A stretch of 64,000 nucleotides of DNA from NCBI RefSeq assembly GCF_001938945.1, contig NZ_MKIO01000041.1, forward strand, positions 17,555-81,554, given 5' to 3'. The notes under the pieces were generated by a model, which was not told the origin of the DNA, did no database searches, and was given only the letters and a program-made list of their open reading frames with translations. The stretch is from Xaviernesmea rhizosphaerae (lineage in GTDB: Bacteria; Pseudomonadota; Alphaproteobacteria; Rhizobiales; Rhizobiaceae). Below, one piece after another: positions 18,156 through 28,100 of this stretch. Made by a program: the position numbers and the translations under genes. Position 1 is the first letter of the stretch; each line of letters opens with the position of its first letter.

Positions 18156-18526
18156 CAGGGCAAGCCCGTTGACAGGCTGGGCGTGCTGAGATGAAATGCA
18201 ACGCGTGAACAATGAGCCGGCGTATTTCAACCAAAAGCCGCCGCCGGAGCATTGCGTTCTGCATCACCGCAAAGCGCGCGATAGTGTGCGTTTGCCCGCT
18301 ACAGGAACCGCTTCGCGCGCGTATTTCGGCAGAGGCGAAGTCAGGATAATTGCATTGCGCCCGCAGAACGATCGCTGCGGACCGCATGAAAAACGGCCGA
18401 CGTTTCCGGAGCATAGGACTGGCCATCGCCACCAGTCCGACGTTCTGAATTTTCGTTTCTGAACCGGATTTTGCGGCAAGCGCTTGCCGGTTTTCTGTCC
18501 GAAGCTTTTTCAAGAACTGGATATCA
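18156..18526. other. Intergenic region with a 16-bp perfect palindrome
   Basis: 371 bp without a convincing gene. At 18474-18489 lies the perfect palindrome CGGCAAGCGCTTGCCG, flanked on both sides by CCGG and TTTT-containing sequence (ACCGGATTTTG and CCGGTTTTCTG), which resembles part of a RIME element. It lies about 40 bp upstream of the transglutaminase start and may affect its expression. Confidence 0.4.
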
Positions 18527-19333
18527 ATGAAGATTCGCGCAGGCTTCCAGCTGGATTACGAGTGTCAGCATGACACGCCGATGTTGCTCACCTTGAACAT
18601 CCACCCGTCGCGGCGGGGCGATCTGCTGAGCGACCAGACGCTGACATTCAGCCGGCCGATCGAGGCCTGGGGCTATACGGATGTGTTCGGCAATGCGTGC
18701 AGCCGCGTGGTGCTGCCGCCCGGGCTGACCACCCTGTCCACCGAATTTGAAATCTATGATAGCGGACTGCCCGATCCATGGCCGGAAGATGCCGTCCAGC
18801 ACAACATTCAGAATCTGCCCGATGATGTCCTGGTCTTCCTGCTCGGCAGTCGCTATTGCGACAGCGATCGGCTTGCCGATTTTGCCTGGAAGACGTTTTC
18901 GCATGTCCCCTCCGGTTGGCCGCGCGTCAAGGCGATCCTCGATTTCACCCATCACCAGATCGCCTTCGACTATATGAAGGCTGATTCGACGCGCACGGCC
19001 TTCGGCGGCTTTACCGAGAGGGTCGGCGTCTGCCGCGATTATGCGCATCTGGCCATCACGCTCTGCCGCTGCATGAACATTCCCGCCCGCTATTGCACCG
19101 GCTATCTCGGCGATATCGGCGTGCCCGCAGATCCGAACCCGATGGATTTCAGCGCCTGGTTTCAGGTCTATCTCAGCGGCCGCTGGTATACGGCAGATGC
19201 CCGGCACAACCATCCGCGCATCGGCCGCATCCTGATGGCGACGGGCCGTGATGCCACCGATGTCGCGCTGACCACGGCCTTCGGACCGGCTCTGCTCACC
19301 CGCTTCGTGGTGCTGACCGAAGAGTTCAGCTGA
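18527..19333 (+). CDS. Transglutaminase-like cysteine protease family protein
   Basis: 268 residues. The transglutaminase core (PF01841 type) is complete: Cys169 in GVCRDYAHL, then ARYCTGYLGD, and His227 in TADARHNHP with Asp224 close by. The IGRILMATGRDATDVALTT tail is typical of this bacterial subgroup, preceded by the beta-rich N-terminal domain (about 1-130). It has no signal peptide, so it is probably cytoplasmic. Bacterial homologues are mostly predicted peptidases or amidases of unknown substrate. Its ribosome-binding site is weak. It is convergent with the AraC-family gene. Confidence 0.85.
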   Translation: MKIRAGFQLDYECQHDTPMLLTLNIHPSRRGDLLSDQTLTFSRPIEAWGYTDVFGNACSRVVLPPGLTTLSTEFEIYDSGLPDPWPEDAVQHNIQNLPDDVLVFLLGSRYCDSDRLADFAWKTFSHVPSGWPRVKAILDFTHHQIAFDYMKADSTRTAFGGFTERVGVCRDYAHLAITLCRCMNIPARYCTGYLGDIGVPADPNPMDFSAWFQVYLSGRWYTADARHNHPRIGRILMATGRDATDVALTTAFGPALLTRFVVLTEEFS

Positions 19334-19430
19334 GCGCGGCAGGTCCCGCACGACGCCCCCCGTCCCTTTCGTGTCGGAGCGGCGAACGGAGGATCTCCGG
19401 GCGGAAAATCGATCGCTTGCCACGCGCGCC

Positions 19431-20240
19431 TCAGGCCTCCGGCATGTCGAGATAGCTGCGCGGCGAGCGGCCGAGGACGCGGCGAAACATGGTGGAGAAG
19501 GCGGCAATATTCTCATAGCCCGCATCCAGCGCCACGGTCGTCACCGGCTCGCCCGCCGCCAGGCGCGGCAGCGCGGCAAACAGGCAGGCCTGCTGGCGCC
19601 AGGTAACGAAGCTGACGCCGGTCTCCGCGCGAAACAGCCGGGTAAAGGTCCGCCGGCCGATGCCGAGCGCGCGCGCCCAGTCGTCGATTCCGGCATTGGC
19701 GCTGGGCGCATCCAGAAACTGCCGGCATAGCCGGGCCAGCCGTGCATCCGTGGGAAAAGGCAGGCCCAGCGGACGCTCGGCAAATTGCCTGAGCTCGTCC
19801 AGCAGAAGCTCGCTCACCAGCTCCAGCCGCCGGCGGCGCTCGGGTTGCCAATCCCCCTTCACCAGCTCCGCGATCAGGTTGCGGCCAAGCGGAGTGACCT
19901 CGAGCACGCGGGCGCGCTCGGCCGTGTCGGCCACATAGATCGAATGCATCTCCACATCGGTCACCACCTCGACCTGATGCGCGACGCCGCCGGGAATGAA
20001 CAGCGCGTGATCGCCCGGCAGCATCCAGCGGCGATCATCCGTGCTGACCAGCACCACGCCGCGCCGCGCAAACCACAGCTGTGCGCGCTTATGCGCATGG
20101 CGCGGCACCTTGAAGCCTGCGGGATAGATCCGCTCGAGCGCGAGGATCGGCTCGTTTGCCTGCTCGATCCAGCGAAGCCCCTGCTCATGCAGGTGAAGGT
20201 TGCGGACCTGATCTTCGGCTGTGACATGAAGAATGCGCAT
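19431..20240 (-). CDS. AraC-family transcriptional regulator with cupin sensor domain
   Basis: 269 residues from ATG 20240. An N-terminal cupin-like domain (about 1-130; RHAHKRAQLWFARRG, PGDHALFIPGGVAHQV) precedes a C-terminal pair of helix-turn-helix motifs. The second one is clear: ALDAGYENIAAFSTMFRRVLGRSP. Cytoplasmic. It is divergent from an MFS exporter gene, with a 355-bp gap between them. The usual inference is that it controls the exporter in response to its substrate. Confidence 0.88.
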   Translation of the reverse strand: MRILHVTAEDQVRNLHLHEQGLRWIEQANEPILALERIYPAGFKVPRHAHKRAQLWFARRGVVLVSTDDRRWMLPGDHALFIPGGVAHQVEVVTDVEMHSIYVADTAERARVLEVTPLGRNLIAELVKGDWQPERRRRLELVSELLLDELRQFAERPLGLPFPTDARLARLCRQFLDAPSANAGIDDWARALGIGRRTFTRLFRAETGVSFVTWRQQACLFAALPRLAAGEPVTTVALDAGYENIAAFSTMFRRVLGRSPRSYLDMPEA

Positions 20241-20595
20241 TTGGCCCACTCGCGAAAGAATTCGACCACAACACAAAAGCGGGCCTGCCACAAGTGGGCT
20301 ATCAGGGCGGCACGCACGCCAAGCAGCGCCGAGAGGGCTGGAAGAAACGGCAGAGCTGGGAGGAACGGAGGATCAAACATCCGTCATCGCCAAGAGCGAT
20401 GGGCGGCGTTTTCCTGCCACATTGTCCCGGCCGCGCCGGCCTTCCTGGCGTCTGCCCCTTGAGGGCAGGCATCGGCGCGCGCAGGCCGGGCGGCCGCAGG
20501 CTCGCCGGGCGGGCCTGTTATTGCTGTATCTGCCGCCGTCTTGCCGCCAGGGTGAAAAAGCCGGGACCGGACGGAATTTTAGAGGGAAACGAGGG

Positions 20596-21798
20596 ATGGC
20601 CAGCATCACCGCCACAGGACACCAGATCGAGCGGACGACCTTCTCGATCATCTTCGCCGCCAGCTTCTGCCACATGCTCAACGACATCATGCAGTCGCTG
20701 CTGACCTCGCTCTATCCGCTGCTGAAGGAAAACTACGCGCTCGACTTCCTGCATATCGGGCTGCTCACCTTCGCCTTTCAGGTCACGGCCTCGCTCTTGC
20801 AGCCCGCCGTCGGCATCGTCACGGATCGCTGGCCCATGCCCTTCTCGCTGCCGGCGGCAATGCTGTCCACCTGTGCGGGGCTGATCATTTTGGCCTTTGC
20901 CGGGCATTTTTCGGTGCTCGTGCTCGGCGCCTGCCTGATCGGCATCGGCTCGGCCATCTTCCACCCGGAAGCCTCGCGGGTGGCGCGGCTCGCCTCCGGC
21001 GGGCGTCATGGCCTGGCGCAGTCCTTCTTCCAGGTCGGCGGCAATACCGGCACGGCAATCGGCCCGCTGCTCGCCGCCTTCATCGTCATTCCCTATGGCC
21101 AGGGAGTGTTGAGCTGGTTCTCGCTGATCGCGCTTCTGGGCTTCTGCGTGCTTTCAGGCGTCAGCACCTGGTATGCCCGCCACCGCCGCAGCGCCGCCGG
21201 CCGCCCTGCGCCCAGCCGCGCGCTGCCGCTGCCGGCCGCGCAGGTGCGCTGGACGCTGCTGATCCTGATCGTGCTCACCGCCACGAAGAATGCCTATCTC
21301 GCCAGCCTCTCCAGCTATTTCACCTTCTACGCCATCCACAAGTTCGGCGTGGACGTGCAGCAGGCGCAGCTGATGCTGTTCCTGTTCCTCGGCGCCTCGG
21401 CCGCCGGCGTGTTCTTCGGCGGCCCGATCGGCGATCGCTTCGGTTCGCGCGCCGTCATCTGGTTCTCGATCCTCGGCGTCATTCCCTTCGCCCTGATGCT
21501 TCCCTATGCCAACCTGTTCTGGACCTCGGTTCTGGTCGTGGTCATCGGCTTCATCTTCTCCTCCGCCTTTTCGGCGATCGTCGTCTTCGCACAGGAGCTG
21601 GTGCCTGGCCGTGTCGGGCTGATCGCCGGACTGTTCTTCGGCTTCGCCTTCGGTTTCGGCGGCATCGGCGCCGCCGTGCTCGGCGTCTTCGCCGACCGGC
21701 AGGGGATCGAATTCGTCTACAGCGTCTGCTCCTATATGCCGCTGCTCGGCCTGCTGACGATCCTCCTGCCGCGCCTGCCCAGCCATAAGCGCCGATAG
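20596..21798 (+). CDS. MFS transporter, fosmidomycin-resistance (Fsr) type
   Basis: 400 residues, ATG 20596 after ACGAGGG. About twelve transmembrane helices. Family marks include FCHMLNDIMQSLLTSLYPLL in the first helix, GIGSAIFHPEASRVAR and FFQVGGNTGTAIGP, which closely follow the Fsr group (FHPE motif). These act as proton-coupled drug or metabolite exporters in the inner membrane. The divergent AraC-type regulator is the likely controller. The actual substrate is unknown; fosmidomycin resistance is only the family name. Confidence 0.9.
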   Translation: MASITATGHQIERTTFSIIFAASFCHMLNDIMQSLLTSLYPLLKENYALDFLHIGLLTFAFQVTASLLQPAVGIVTDRWPMPFSLPAAMLSTCAGLIILAFAGHFSVLVLGACLIGIGSAIFHPEASRVARLASGGRHGLAQSFFQVGGNTGTAIGPLLAAFIVIPYGQGVLSWFSLIALLGFCVLSGVSTWYARHRRSAAGRPAPSRALPLPAAQVRWTLLILIVLTATKNAYLASLSSYFTFYAIHKFGVDVQQAQLMLFLFLGASAAGVFFGGPIGDRFGSRAVIWFSILGVIPFALMLPYANLFWTSVLVVVIGFIFSSAFSAIVVFAQELVPGRVGLIAGLFFGFAFGFGGIGAAVLGVFADRQGIEFVYSVCSYMPLLGLLTILLPRLPSHKRR

Positions 21799-21916
21799 GG
21801 TCCGGCGGAAAGTCCGCCCGGTCAGGATTGGCCGGCCGGACGGGAACCAGGGTGGACAAGGAGGATTGGAAAGCAGGGAGACTGCCGTCAGGCCATCCCG
21901 TTCTGCGAAGAAATGC

Positions 21917-21961
21917 CTTGGAGCACTGGTCGACCCGATGGAATCAGTGCGGTGCTCCAAG
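21917..21961. repeat. Perfect 10-bp inverted repeat downstream of the MFS gene
   Basis: CTTGGAGCAC (21917-21926) pairs exactly with GTGCTCCAAG (21952-21961) and is followed by CCTTTTTAT. It can form a hairpin with a 25-base loop and a T-run. The GAGCA/TGCTC ends are shared with the RIME-like copies elsewhere in the window. It may serve as a terminator for the MFS gene. Confidence 0.55.
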
Positions 21962-22066
21962 CCTTTTTATGTGAAGCATCATCTGATCGATCCTCGTTTC
22001 ACTCGGACCGGATTTTGCTTTAGGACCAGGGCCAATCCACAGCCTGTCCTATCCGAAAGAGCCAGC

Positions 22067-22567
22067 ATGTCCCCCGCCTTCTATGCCGATACCATCGCCG
22101 ATCTGCGCCGGCTGTTCACCGAGATCGACCGCGCGCCCGAGACGGTCCAGACTTGCGCGCTGCGCTTCGAGCTGGCGGCGGCGGACGCCCTGGTGGTCTA
22201 TGAGACCACGCGGCGCAAGGGGCTGACGGACAGCCTGTTCTATGGCCGGCCGGCGGGCGCCGAGGCCCAGCAGACGATCCCACAGGTCGCCGCCTTCGCC
22301 GCGATCGACCGCTTCCTCGCGCTCGGACAGTTCCTGGCGCTGACCGGCGAGGGAGAGGCAGGAAAACCGCTGGATAAGCGCTATCCGCATTGCGCCGTCA
22401 GCATCACCTATCGCAGGAAGGGCCAGCCGAAGGCCCGCGCCATGCGCATGGTCTTCATCGGCTTCAACGACGATGCCGATGCGCTGGCCTATGGCGAAGG
22501 CGCGGACGATGGGGCGCTGGTCATTCGCCGGCCGCATGTGACTGCCAAAGCCTTCGAGTGGATGTGA
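22067..22567 (+). CDS. Hypothetical protein
   Basis: 166 residues from ATG 22067 (GAAAGAGCC upstream). Soluble, mixed charge, no signal peptide. Protein-like segments include DTIADLRRLFTEIDRAPETV, FELAAADALVVYETTRRKG and AMRMVFIGFNDDADALAYG. I do not recognise a family. It is transcribed alone, with an inverted repeat upstream and a RIME-like repeat downstream. Confidence 0.65.
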   Translation: MSPAFYADTIADLRRLFTEIDRAPETVQTCALRFELAAADALVVYETTRRKGLTDSLFYGRPAGAEAQQTIPQVAAFAAIDRFLALGQFLALTGEGEAGKPLDKRYPHCAVSITYRRKGQPKARAMRMVFIGFNDDADALAYGEGADDGALVIRRPHVTAKAFEWM

Positions 22568-22640
22568 GGCCGGACATGGCGCAGGAGAGCGCCCGTCCGG
22601 CCTGACACCGGAGCCTCTCGCCAGCATCGGCCGCTCTTCC

Positions 22641-22680
22641 GAGCATCGGACTGCAGACTATTTTCAGGCCGATATCCGAA
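22641..22680. repeat. RIME-like repeat at a convergent gene junction
   Basis: GAGCATCGGACTGC is followed by TATTTTCAG and GATATC. This is nearly identical in its first 14 bases and in the ATTTTCAG block to the repeat at 63828-63866 (GAGCATCGGACTGC, then GATTTTCAG and GATGCTC). The two are clearly copies of one family. This copy lies between the hypothetical gene and the convergent glycosyltransferase. Confidence 0.65.
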
Positions 22681-22693
22681 ACCGCCGGCGGCC

Positions 22694-23551
22694 TCAGCGT
22701 GCCAGAAGCCGCGCGACCATGACGGCGAGGTCGATATCGCGGCGCTCGGCAATGGCGGCGTTGAATTCGGGATCGTCGGAGCGCGTGCTAGAGCTGATCT
22801 TCAGCACCGGTATCGCATGAAGATCCACCGCATCGGGGATCGGCTCGGCCAGATCCTTCTGGGTGATCAGCCGTTTCAGGAGCGAGGGGCCCTTGGGCGA
22901 CAGTTTCGGCGTGCGCGCCCAGATCTCGGCAGCCGTGCGATCCGTGCGCACGACGAATTCGAACATGTGCATCACCCAGAAATAATGCAGCAGCTTGCCG
23001 TCCTTGCGCCAGTAGCGGGCCATCTGCGCCAGCCAGCGCGTGACGAGAGGATTGCCGGGCGCGGCGGCCAGAAACCAGTTCTGCATGCAGCGGCCGGGAT
23101 AGGGATCCTCGAAGGCGAAGAAGCCGCTCTGCATCAGCGGCGGCAGCCAGTCCTCCAGCGGACGCACGCAGAAGGCGGTGGCGTCCACCCAGACGCCGCC
23201 ATGCGCGGCCAGCAGGGCCACACGGATCATGTCCGCCTTCCACTGGATCCGGCGCGGGCCACGGCCGCTTTGCGGCAGGGTGACATAGCGGACAAGATCC
23301 GCATCGGTGAGAACCCGCACATCCCATTGCGGATTTTTTCGCCGCCAGGAGGAGACGGCAGCCTGGACGACATCAGGCGCCTCCTCGAGCGGCTTGTCCC
23401 AATAGATCCAGATGATGCGCGGCAGGCGCCGGGGCAGCGCCTCCACACCGAAGCTGTAATTGGCCACGTGCAGCCTGCGCTTGCCCACGAGCGAGCGCCG
23501 GAGGGAATGGCTGACCTTTTTCCAGATCAGAAAGACGTCGAAAACGAACAT
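22694..23551 (-). CDS. Capsular-polysaccharide-synthesis-type glycosyltransferase
   Basis: 285 residues from ATG 23551 (GGGGAAG upstream). The core RIIWIYWDKPLEEAP, then MIRVALLAAHGGVWVDATAFC, matches the PF05704 capsular polysaccharide synthesis family. The WVDAT segment supplies the acidic metal- and nucleotide-sugar-binding residues of this GT fold. MQNWFLAAAPGNPL and YFWVMHMFEFV follow. It probably transfers a sugar during surface polysaccharide assembly on the cytoplasmic face. It is isolated here, not in a capsule cluster. An open frame continues upstream of the chosen start but runs through a RIME-like repeat, which argues against a longer protein. Confidence 0.85.
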   Translation of the reverse strand: MFVFDVFLIWKKVSHSLRRSLVGKRRLHVANYSFGVEALPRRLPRIIWIYWDKPLEEAPDVVQAAVSSWRRKNPQWDVRVLTDADLVRYVTLPQSGRGPRRIQWKADMIRVALLAAHGGVWVDATAFCVRPLEDWLPPLMQSGFFAFEDPYPGRCMQNWFLAAAPGNPLVTRWLAQMARYWRKDGKLLHYFWVMHMFEFVVRTDRTAAEIWARTPKLSPKGPSLLKRLITQKDLAEPIPDAVDLHAIPVLKISSSTRSDDPEFNAAIAERRDIDLAVMVARLLAR

Positions 23552-23677
23552 GAGCTTCCCCAGGCATCGGCCGACCGCCGGCAGCAAGGCGCGCCACCCG
23601 GCGATGAGAGCGCTGTCATAGAGCAATTTCCGCCGCGCAGGAATTGGGGCGCAAGCCCTGGCCGCTCTCTTGCACCC

Positions 23678-23716
23678 GAGCATGTCCGACAAATGCGGGC
23701 ACCGGTTTTGCGGAAA
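23678..23716. repeat. RIME-like repeat
   Basis: GAGCATGTCCGACAAATGCG, then CACCGGTTTTGCGG, follows the RIME consensus (GAGCATGTC, CAAAAGTG, CGGTTTTGCG). It lies upstream of the glycosyltransferase gene. Confidence 0.55.
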
Positions 23717-23991
23717 AAGGCGGCCGGCCGTTATCGGCCGGAACGGGGCAAGAAGCGGCGGCACAGCCGGCCTTTGCGATCGCGCATCGGGCTGAAAATT
23801 AGAGGCGGATTGATTCTCTATATTTTTGTTTTTGCATAGAGTTTTTCGAAAATCCATGCTCCCTTTTCGGGCCGATGCGCGAACAAAGGCTGCAGGGGCA
23901 GAACGTCTGAGTTGACAGGCCCTTCCACCCGCGACGATAAGGCGGCACGCGAACCCCTCACGAAAGCCTCGAAATTTTCTGGAGCCCGCCC
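23717..23991. other. Divergent intergenic region
   Basis: 275 bp between the RIME-like repeat and the DUF930 gene. It includes an AT-rich patch (about 23800-23850, TCTATATTTTTGTTTTTGC) that could hold a promoter. I see no gene in it. Confidence 0.35.
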
Positions 23992-24492
23992 TTGACTGCC
24001 ATTCCCGCCGCCTCAGGCCACCGGACAAAAGCCCGACATCGGCCTGATCATGCAGGCACTTGTTTTCGCATCGGATTTCGCAAGCGGCTGGTGCCCCTTT
24101 TCCGGCCTCATCCGCTGACCGCCCTTCTCCTCGTGCTTCTCCCGCAGACCGCTCACGCGCTCAGCAATGAGCGGCTGAACGACCAGCTGATGAAGCTTGA
24201 TCCGCAGACGCGGCTCGAACAGACCTGCGACACGGAGGTAATGGACCAGATCAACCGCGAGCGGTCGACCTTCAATGTCGACAAGGTGATCGCCTATACC
24301 TTCCACGATCCGGTGATCCAGGATGACCTGCTGACGGCGCCCGGCGCCGTGCTGCGCAGCAACGGCCGCTGGTATCGCCTCTCCTACCGCTGCCAGACCG
24401 GGCCGCGCCATCTCGACGCCCACCAGCTCAACTACCGGATCGGCTCGGAAATCCCCCGCGCGCAATGGCCCGCGCTCTATCTCTATGACTAA
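23992..24492 (+). CDS. DUF930 domain protein, predicted exported
   Basis: 166 residues if started at TTG 23992 (GGAG eight bases upstream). GTG 24091 would instead put a clean signal peptide at the very N-terminus (hydrophobic TALLLVLL, then AHA). The mature part begins MKLDPQTRLEQTCDTEVMDQ and contains TFNVDKVIAYTF and GRWYRLSYRCQTG, the DUF930 (PF06059) pattern known mainly from Rhizobiales. Two Cys residues may form a disulfide. Function unknown. It is convergent with, and 24 bp from, the Pycsar-effector-like gene. Confidence 0.78.
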   Translation: MTAIPAASGHRTKARHRPDHAGTCFRIGFRKRLVPLFRPHPLTALLLVLLPQTAHALSNERLNDQLMKLDPQTRLEQTCDTEVMDQINRERSTFNVDKVIAYTFHDPVIQDDLLTAPGAVLRSNGRWYRLSYRCQTGPRHLDAHQLNYRIGSEIPRAQWPALYLYD

Positions 24493-24516
24493 TATCAAGG
24501 CCCGCGGACAAACCGC

Positions 24517-25134
24517 CTAGCCGACCATCAGCAGAATGACATAGCTCAGGACCGTGACGACCAGCCCGCGAAAGGCGAGCGTGACGAAACGGTACTTGTC
24601 CCTTGCGATGCCGGCCAGGACGTCGGCATTGTCGAGATATTCGCGGAAGAGATAGCCGAGATCACCCTTGAGCGCGGCTTGCGTGAAGACGGCCCGCTTC
24701 TGCTCCCAGGCGCCCCAGAACATCGTCGTGGTCTTGGCGCTGCGGCGCGGCAGGATCACGAAGATGGCGCAGATGATCGAGAAGACCGAGGCAACCGCCA
24801 GCGCGCCCGAAGCAAAAACGGTCAAGAGAGCGGCTTCTCGGTAGTGGCCGAGCGTGAAGACGCCGCGCCCTTCGCTTGATGAGATCAGGAAGGCCAGCAT
24901 GAAGGTGAAGATATAGGCCGCCTTCTGGTCGGAGATCTTGATCTGGTCGTAAAAGACCTCGTTGATCTTCTTGATATGCTCGAAGTAGCGGGCATCGGCG
25001 AAAGGATGCTCGTCGTCTTCCGCGATCCGGATCGTTTCGCCGGCGTCCAGTGCATCGACCACGTTTACCCCCTCGGTCATGGCAACATCACGTCTTCGGT
25101 CGTAAAGTAAAACACTTGGCTGCAACAGGCTCAT
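24517..25134 (-). CDS. Pycsar-effector-like (PycTM / DUF5706) membrane protein
   Basis: 205 residues from ATG 25134; ATG 25161 and ATG 25080 are alternatives and no start has a convincing ribosome-binding site. The core follows the PycTM/DUF5706 layout (PF18967): an amphipathic helix with Asp-x-Lys (YDQIKISDQKAAYIFTF), hairpin TM1-TM2, an aromatic LPRRS...MFWGAW block, then ARDKYRFVTLAFRG and a third TM at the C-terminus. In Pycsar and related anti-phage systems such proteins disrupt the inner membrane when a nucleotide cyclase makes a signal. Here no separate cNMP-binding domain is visible. The gene is divergent from the FecR-TPR-barrel/CHASE2-cyclase pair by about 50 bp, so co-regulation with a cyclase is likely. 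The functional link is inference. Confidence 0.75.
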   Translation of the reverse strand: MSLLQPSVLLYDRRRDVAMTEGVNVVDALDAGETIRIAEDDEHPFADARYFEHIKKINEVFYDQIKISDQKAAYIFTFMLAFLISSSEGRGVFTLGHYREAALLTVFASGALAVASVFSIICAIFVILPRRSAKTTTMFWGAWEQKRAVFTQAALKGDLGYLFREYLDNADVLAGIARDKYRFVTLAFRGLVVTVLSYVILLMVG

Positions 25135-25187
25135 CTTGACTTTTTCCCGTTGTACTTTCATCCCTGAGATTGTTCGAGGGGACGATG

Positions 25188-28100
25188 ATGACAGGTTGGT
25201 GGGCGGTAGGCTTTGCGCTGCTTTTGAGCTGCGGCACGGCGCTGGCGGAGCCGGTGACGCGCGCCGGCGCGCCCGCTGGCGCCGTCATCGCGCGCAAGAC
25301 CGGCGAGGAGATCCGCTTCGTCGAGAAGGATGGCTGGCAGATCGTCGATCTCGCTCAGGATGTCGTCAATGGTGACGTTCTGCGCACCAATGCCACGGGT
25401 CAGCTCGCCATTCTCTTTGCCGACCGCACGCAGATGCGGCTGGGGCGCAACAGCACGCTTCTGGTGCGCGACGTCAAGAGCGGCGGCGCGGATGCCGAGC
25501 TGAGCCTGCAGTCCGGCTCGCTCTGGGCGCGAGCCGAGCGCGGCGGCGCCGGGCTCAAGGTGGAAACGCCGGCCGCCACCGCCGCGATTCGCGGCACGGA
25601 CTGGACGCTTTCGGTCGATGCCGGCGGGCGGACCTCGCTCAACGTGCTCGACGGCACCGTGGAACTGTCCAACAGCGCCGGCAGCGTCTCGGTCACGCGG
25701 GGCGAAGGCGCCGTGGCGGCCATCGGCCAGGCGCCGCGCAAGATCATCATCACCAATTCCGACGACCGCGAGCAGATGCTCTATTATCTGGGCCTGCGCG
25801 ACAGTTTCGGCATGCTGCCGGCATCCCCGCTGAGCGGGCCCGCCCTGCTGGACCGCCACCGGGCGCTGACGGAGCGGCCGCCGGAAGCGCGCTCGGCCGC
25901 GGACTGGCTGGAGCTGGCGGAGACGCGTTTCAGCATCGAGGGCTATCGCGCGGCCGAAGCGGCACTGGCCGAGGCCGAGAGGCGCGGGCTTTCGCCGGCG
26001 CTGCGCCCGCGCGCCGATTATCTCGCCGGGCTGATCGATGCCTCCTATGGCCGCTATCGCCAGGCCGCCGAGAAGATCGGCAGAGCCAGCGGCAGGCTGG
26101 ATGCCGCGCGGCGCGGCGCCGCCGCCTATGCCGGCTATTTCGCCCGCGCGCTTGCCGAGCCAACGCGGGTGGAAGCGCCGCCGGCTGGCGCAGGAGGCGC
26201 GCAGGCCGTGGCGGCGGCGGCCCTGACCACCGGCTTTCGCCAGTCGATCCGCGCGGCCATTGACGTGCTCAAGCAGGGCGAGGCGCGCTACCCGCAAGAT
26301 GCACTGCTGCCGGCCATGCGCGGCAAGATCGCTCTGGTCTTGAACGACCAGGCCCAGGCAGAGGAGGCGCTGGGCAGGGCACTGGCGCTCGATCCCGACC
26401 AGCCGATCGCGCTGGAGGCGCGCGCGGACCTCAAGGCTTCGCGCCAGGGCGATCTCAAGGGTGCTGAGGCCGACCTGCGGCGTGCGCTTGCGGCCTATCC
26501 CGGCGACACGAACCTTCTTAACTCGCTGGCGCTGCTGCAATCGGCAAAGGGCGAGCCGCTGGCGGCGATGGAGACGCTACGTCAGGCGCTGGCGCTCGAT
26601 CCCGGCGGCGCGCTCGAACATGCCAATCTCGCCATTCTCCTGCTGGACGCCAGCCGCATTCCGGCCGCCAGGGCCGAGATCGACGCCGCCACGGCGGCCG
26701 ATCCCGGTTTCGACATCCTGCTGGTGGCGCGGGGGCGCTACCATCTGCAGACCGGCGAGACCGACAAGGCGCTGGACGACCTCCTGGCCGGTTCGGTCGC
26801 CAATCCCGCCTATGCCCAGGCCCAGCTGATGCTGGCGCTTGCCCATTACGCCCGCGGCGAGCGTGTCGCCTATGAGCAGGCGATGGACAATGCCGAGCGG
26901 ATCGATCCGAACGATCCGGCCATCGCCTCGGTGCGCGCGGCCGTCGCCGCGCAGGATTTCGACAGCGATGCGGCGGTCCGCCAGGCGCAGAAATATCTCA
27001 AGCTGGAGCGCCAGCGCGGCGGCGAGTTTGCGGCACTCGGGGCCCAGCAGGAGGCCGGCAGCGTTCTGAAGACGGCGTTCACGCTCCAGGGACTGACGGC
27101 CTGGGGCAATTATTACGGCGACGCCACCTTCGATCCCTTCACCGGCACCGCCTATCTCGATCAGAGCCTGCGCGGCAGCGCCAATCCCTTCGCCAATGCG
27201 CTGCTTCCCGGCGGCAATGGCGTGGATCAGGTGACGGATGTCGGCGGCTATTCGGGCTTCCTGCAGGGCCTCCTGCTCAGCCCGCAGATGATCTCCTCCA
27301 GCGCCTTGCAGCACACGCTGCTGCCTGCCCCCTTTCTGGAGGGCACGCTCGGCGCCGGCCTCAACCTCAGCCGCTCGGGCCATCAGGAATGGATCAAGTC
27401 GGCCGAGATCGACGGCTATTCCAACTTGCCCTTCCCCATCAGCCTTTCCGGCAGCATCACCTGGGAGGACCAGGGGGAGACGCGCGAAGATCCCTCGGGC
27501 CTCAATGCGCTCGACCTGTCCTCCGCGCTGCGAAGCGCCAATGGCTTCATCACCGCCTCGCCCACCGAGAACGACCGCATCATCGCCCTGGTGCAGACCA
27601 GCCGGTCGAGCACGCTGAATGGCGGCGGCAGCTTCCTTCCGGATGTTCCCATCGATCTCACGGCAGCAACGCCCGCCGCCATCGCCATCCTGACGCAGAA
27701 TGAGAACAAGACCGAGGCGGAGGAGCTGAAGGCGGCGCTCGGCTGGAGCCACAGTTTCGGCGATACCAATGTGCTGAACGCCGCCCTGTTTTACGACCAG
27801 AGCTCGTCAGACAGCCTCAGCACAAGCTATGCCATCACCGATCTGCTCGGCACGATCGACCAGAACACCAGCAGCAATGCCAGCAAGAGCTACATGGCCG
27901 CGCTCGGCCATCTCTATGGCATGGGCGATCTGACGCTGCGTACCGGCGTCGAAGGCGGCTTCTTCGACATCGATGCCAGCACGCATTATCAAAGCCTGCT
28001 GGTCTCGGTCGATGCCAACGACCAGCCGGTGTTCGAGCCGATCATCGATACCCTGAGCGAGGTTTCCTTCCGCGTCACAGCCGCCAAGGCCTATGTCGAT

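Noticed and set aside
18196..18462. An 88-codon plus-strand frame upstream of the transglutaminase
   Set aside because: Composition is not protein-like, no start signal is visible, and it lies in a stretch containing repeat-like sequence.
20596..21798. Assigning fosmidomycin as the true substrate of the MFS exporter
   Set aside because: The family name reflects one member; nothing here identifies the substrate.
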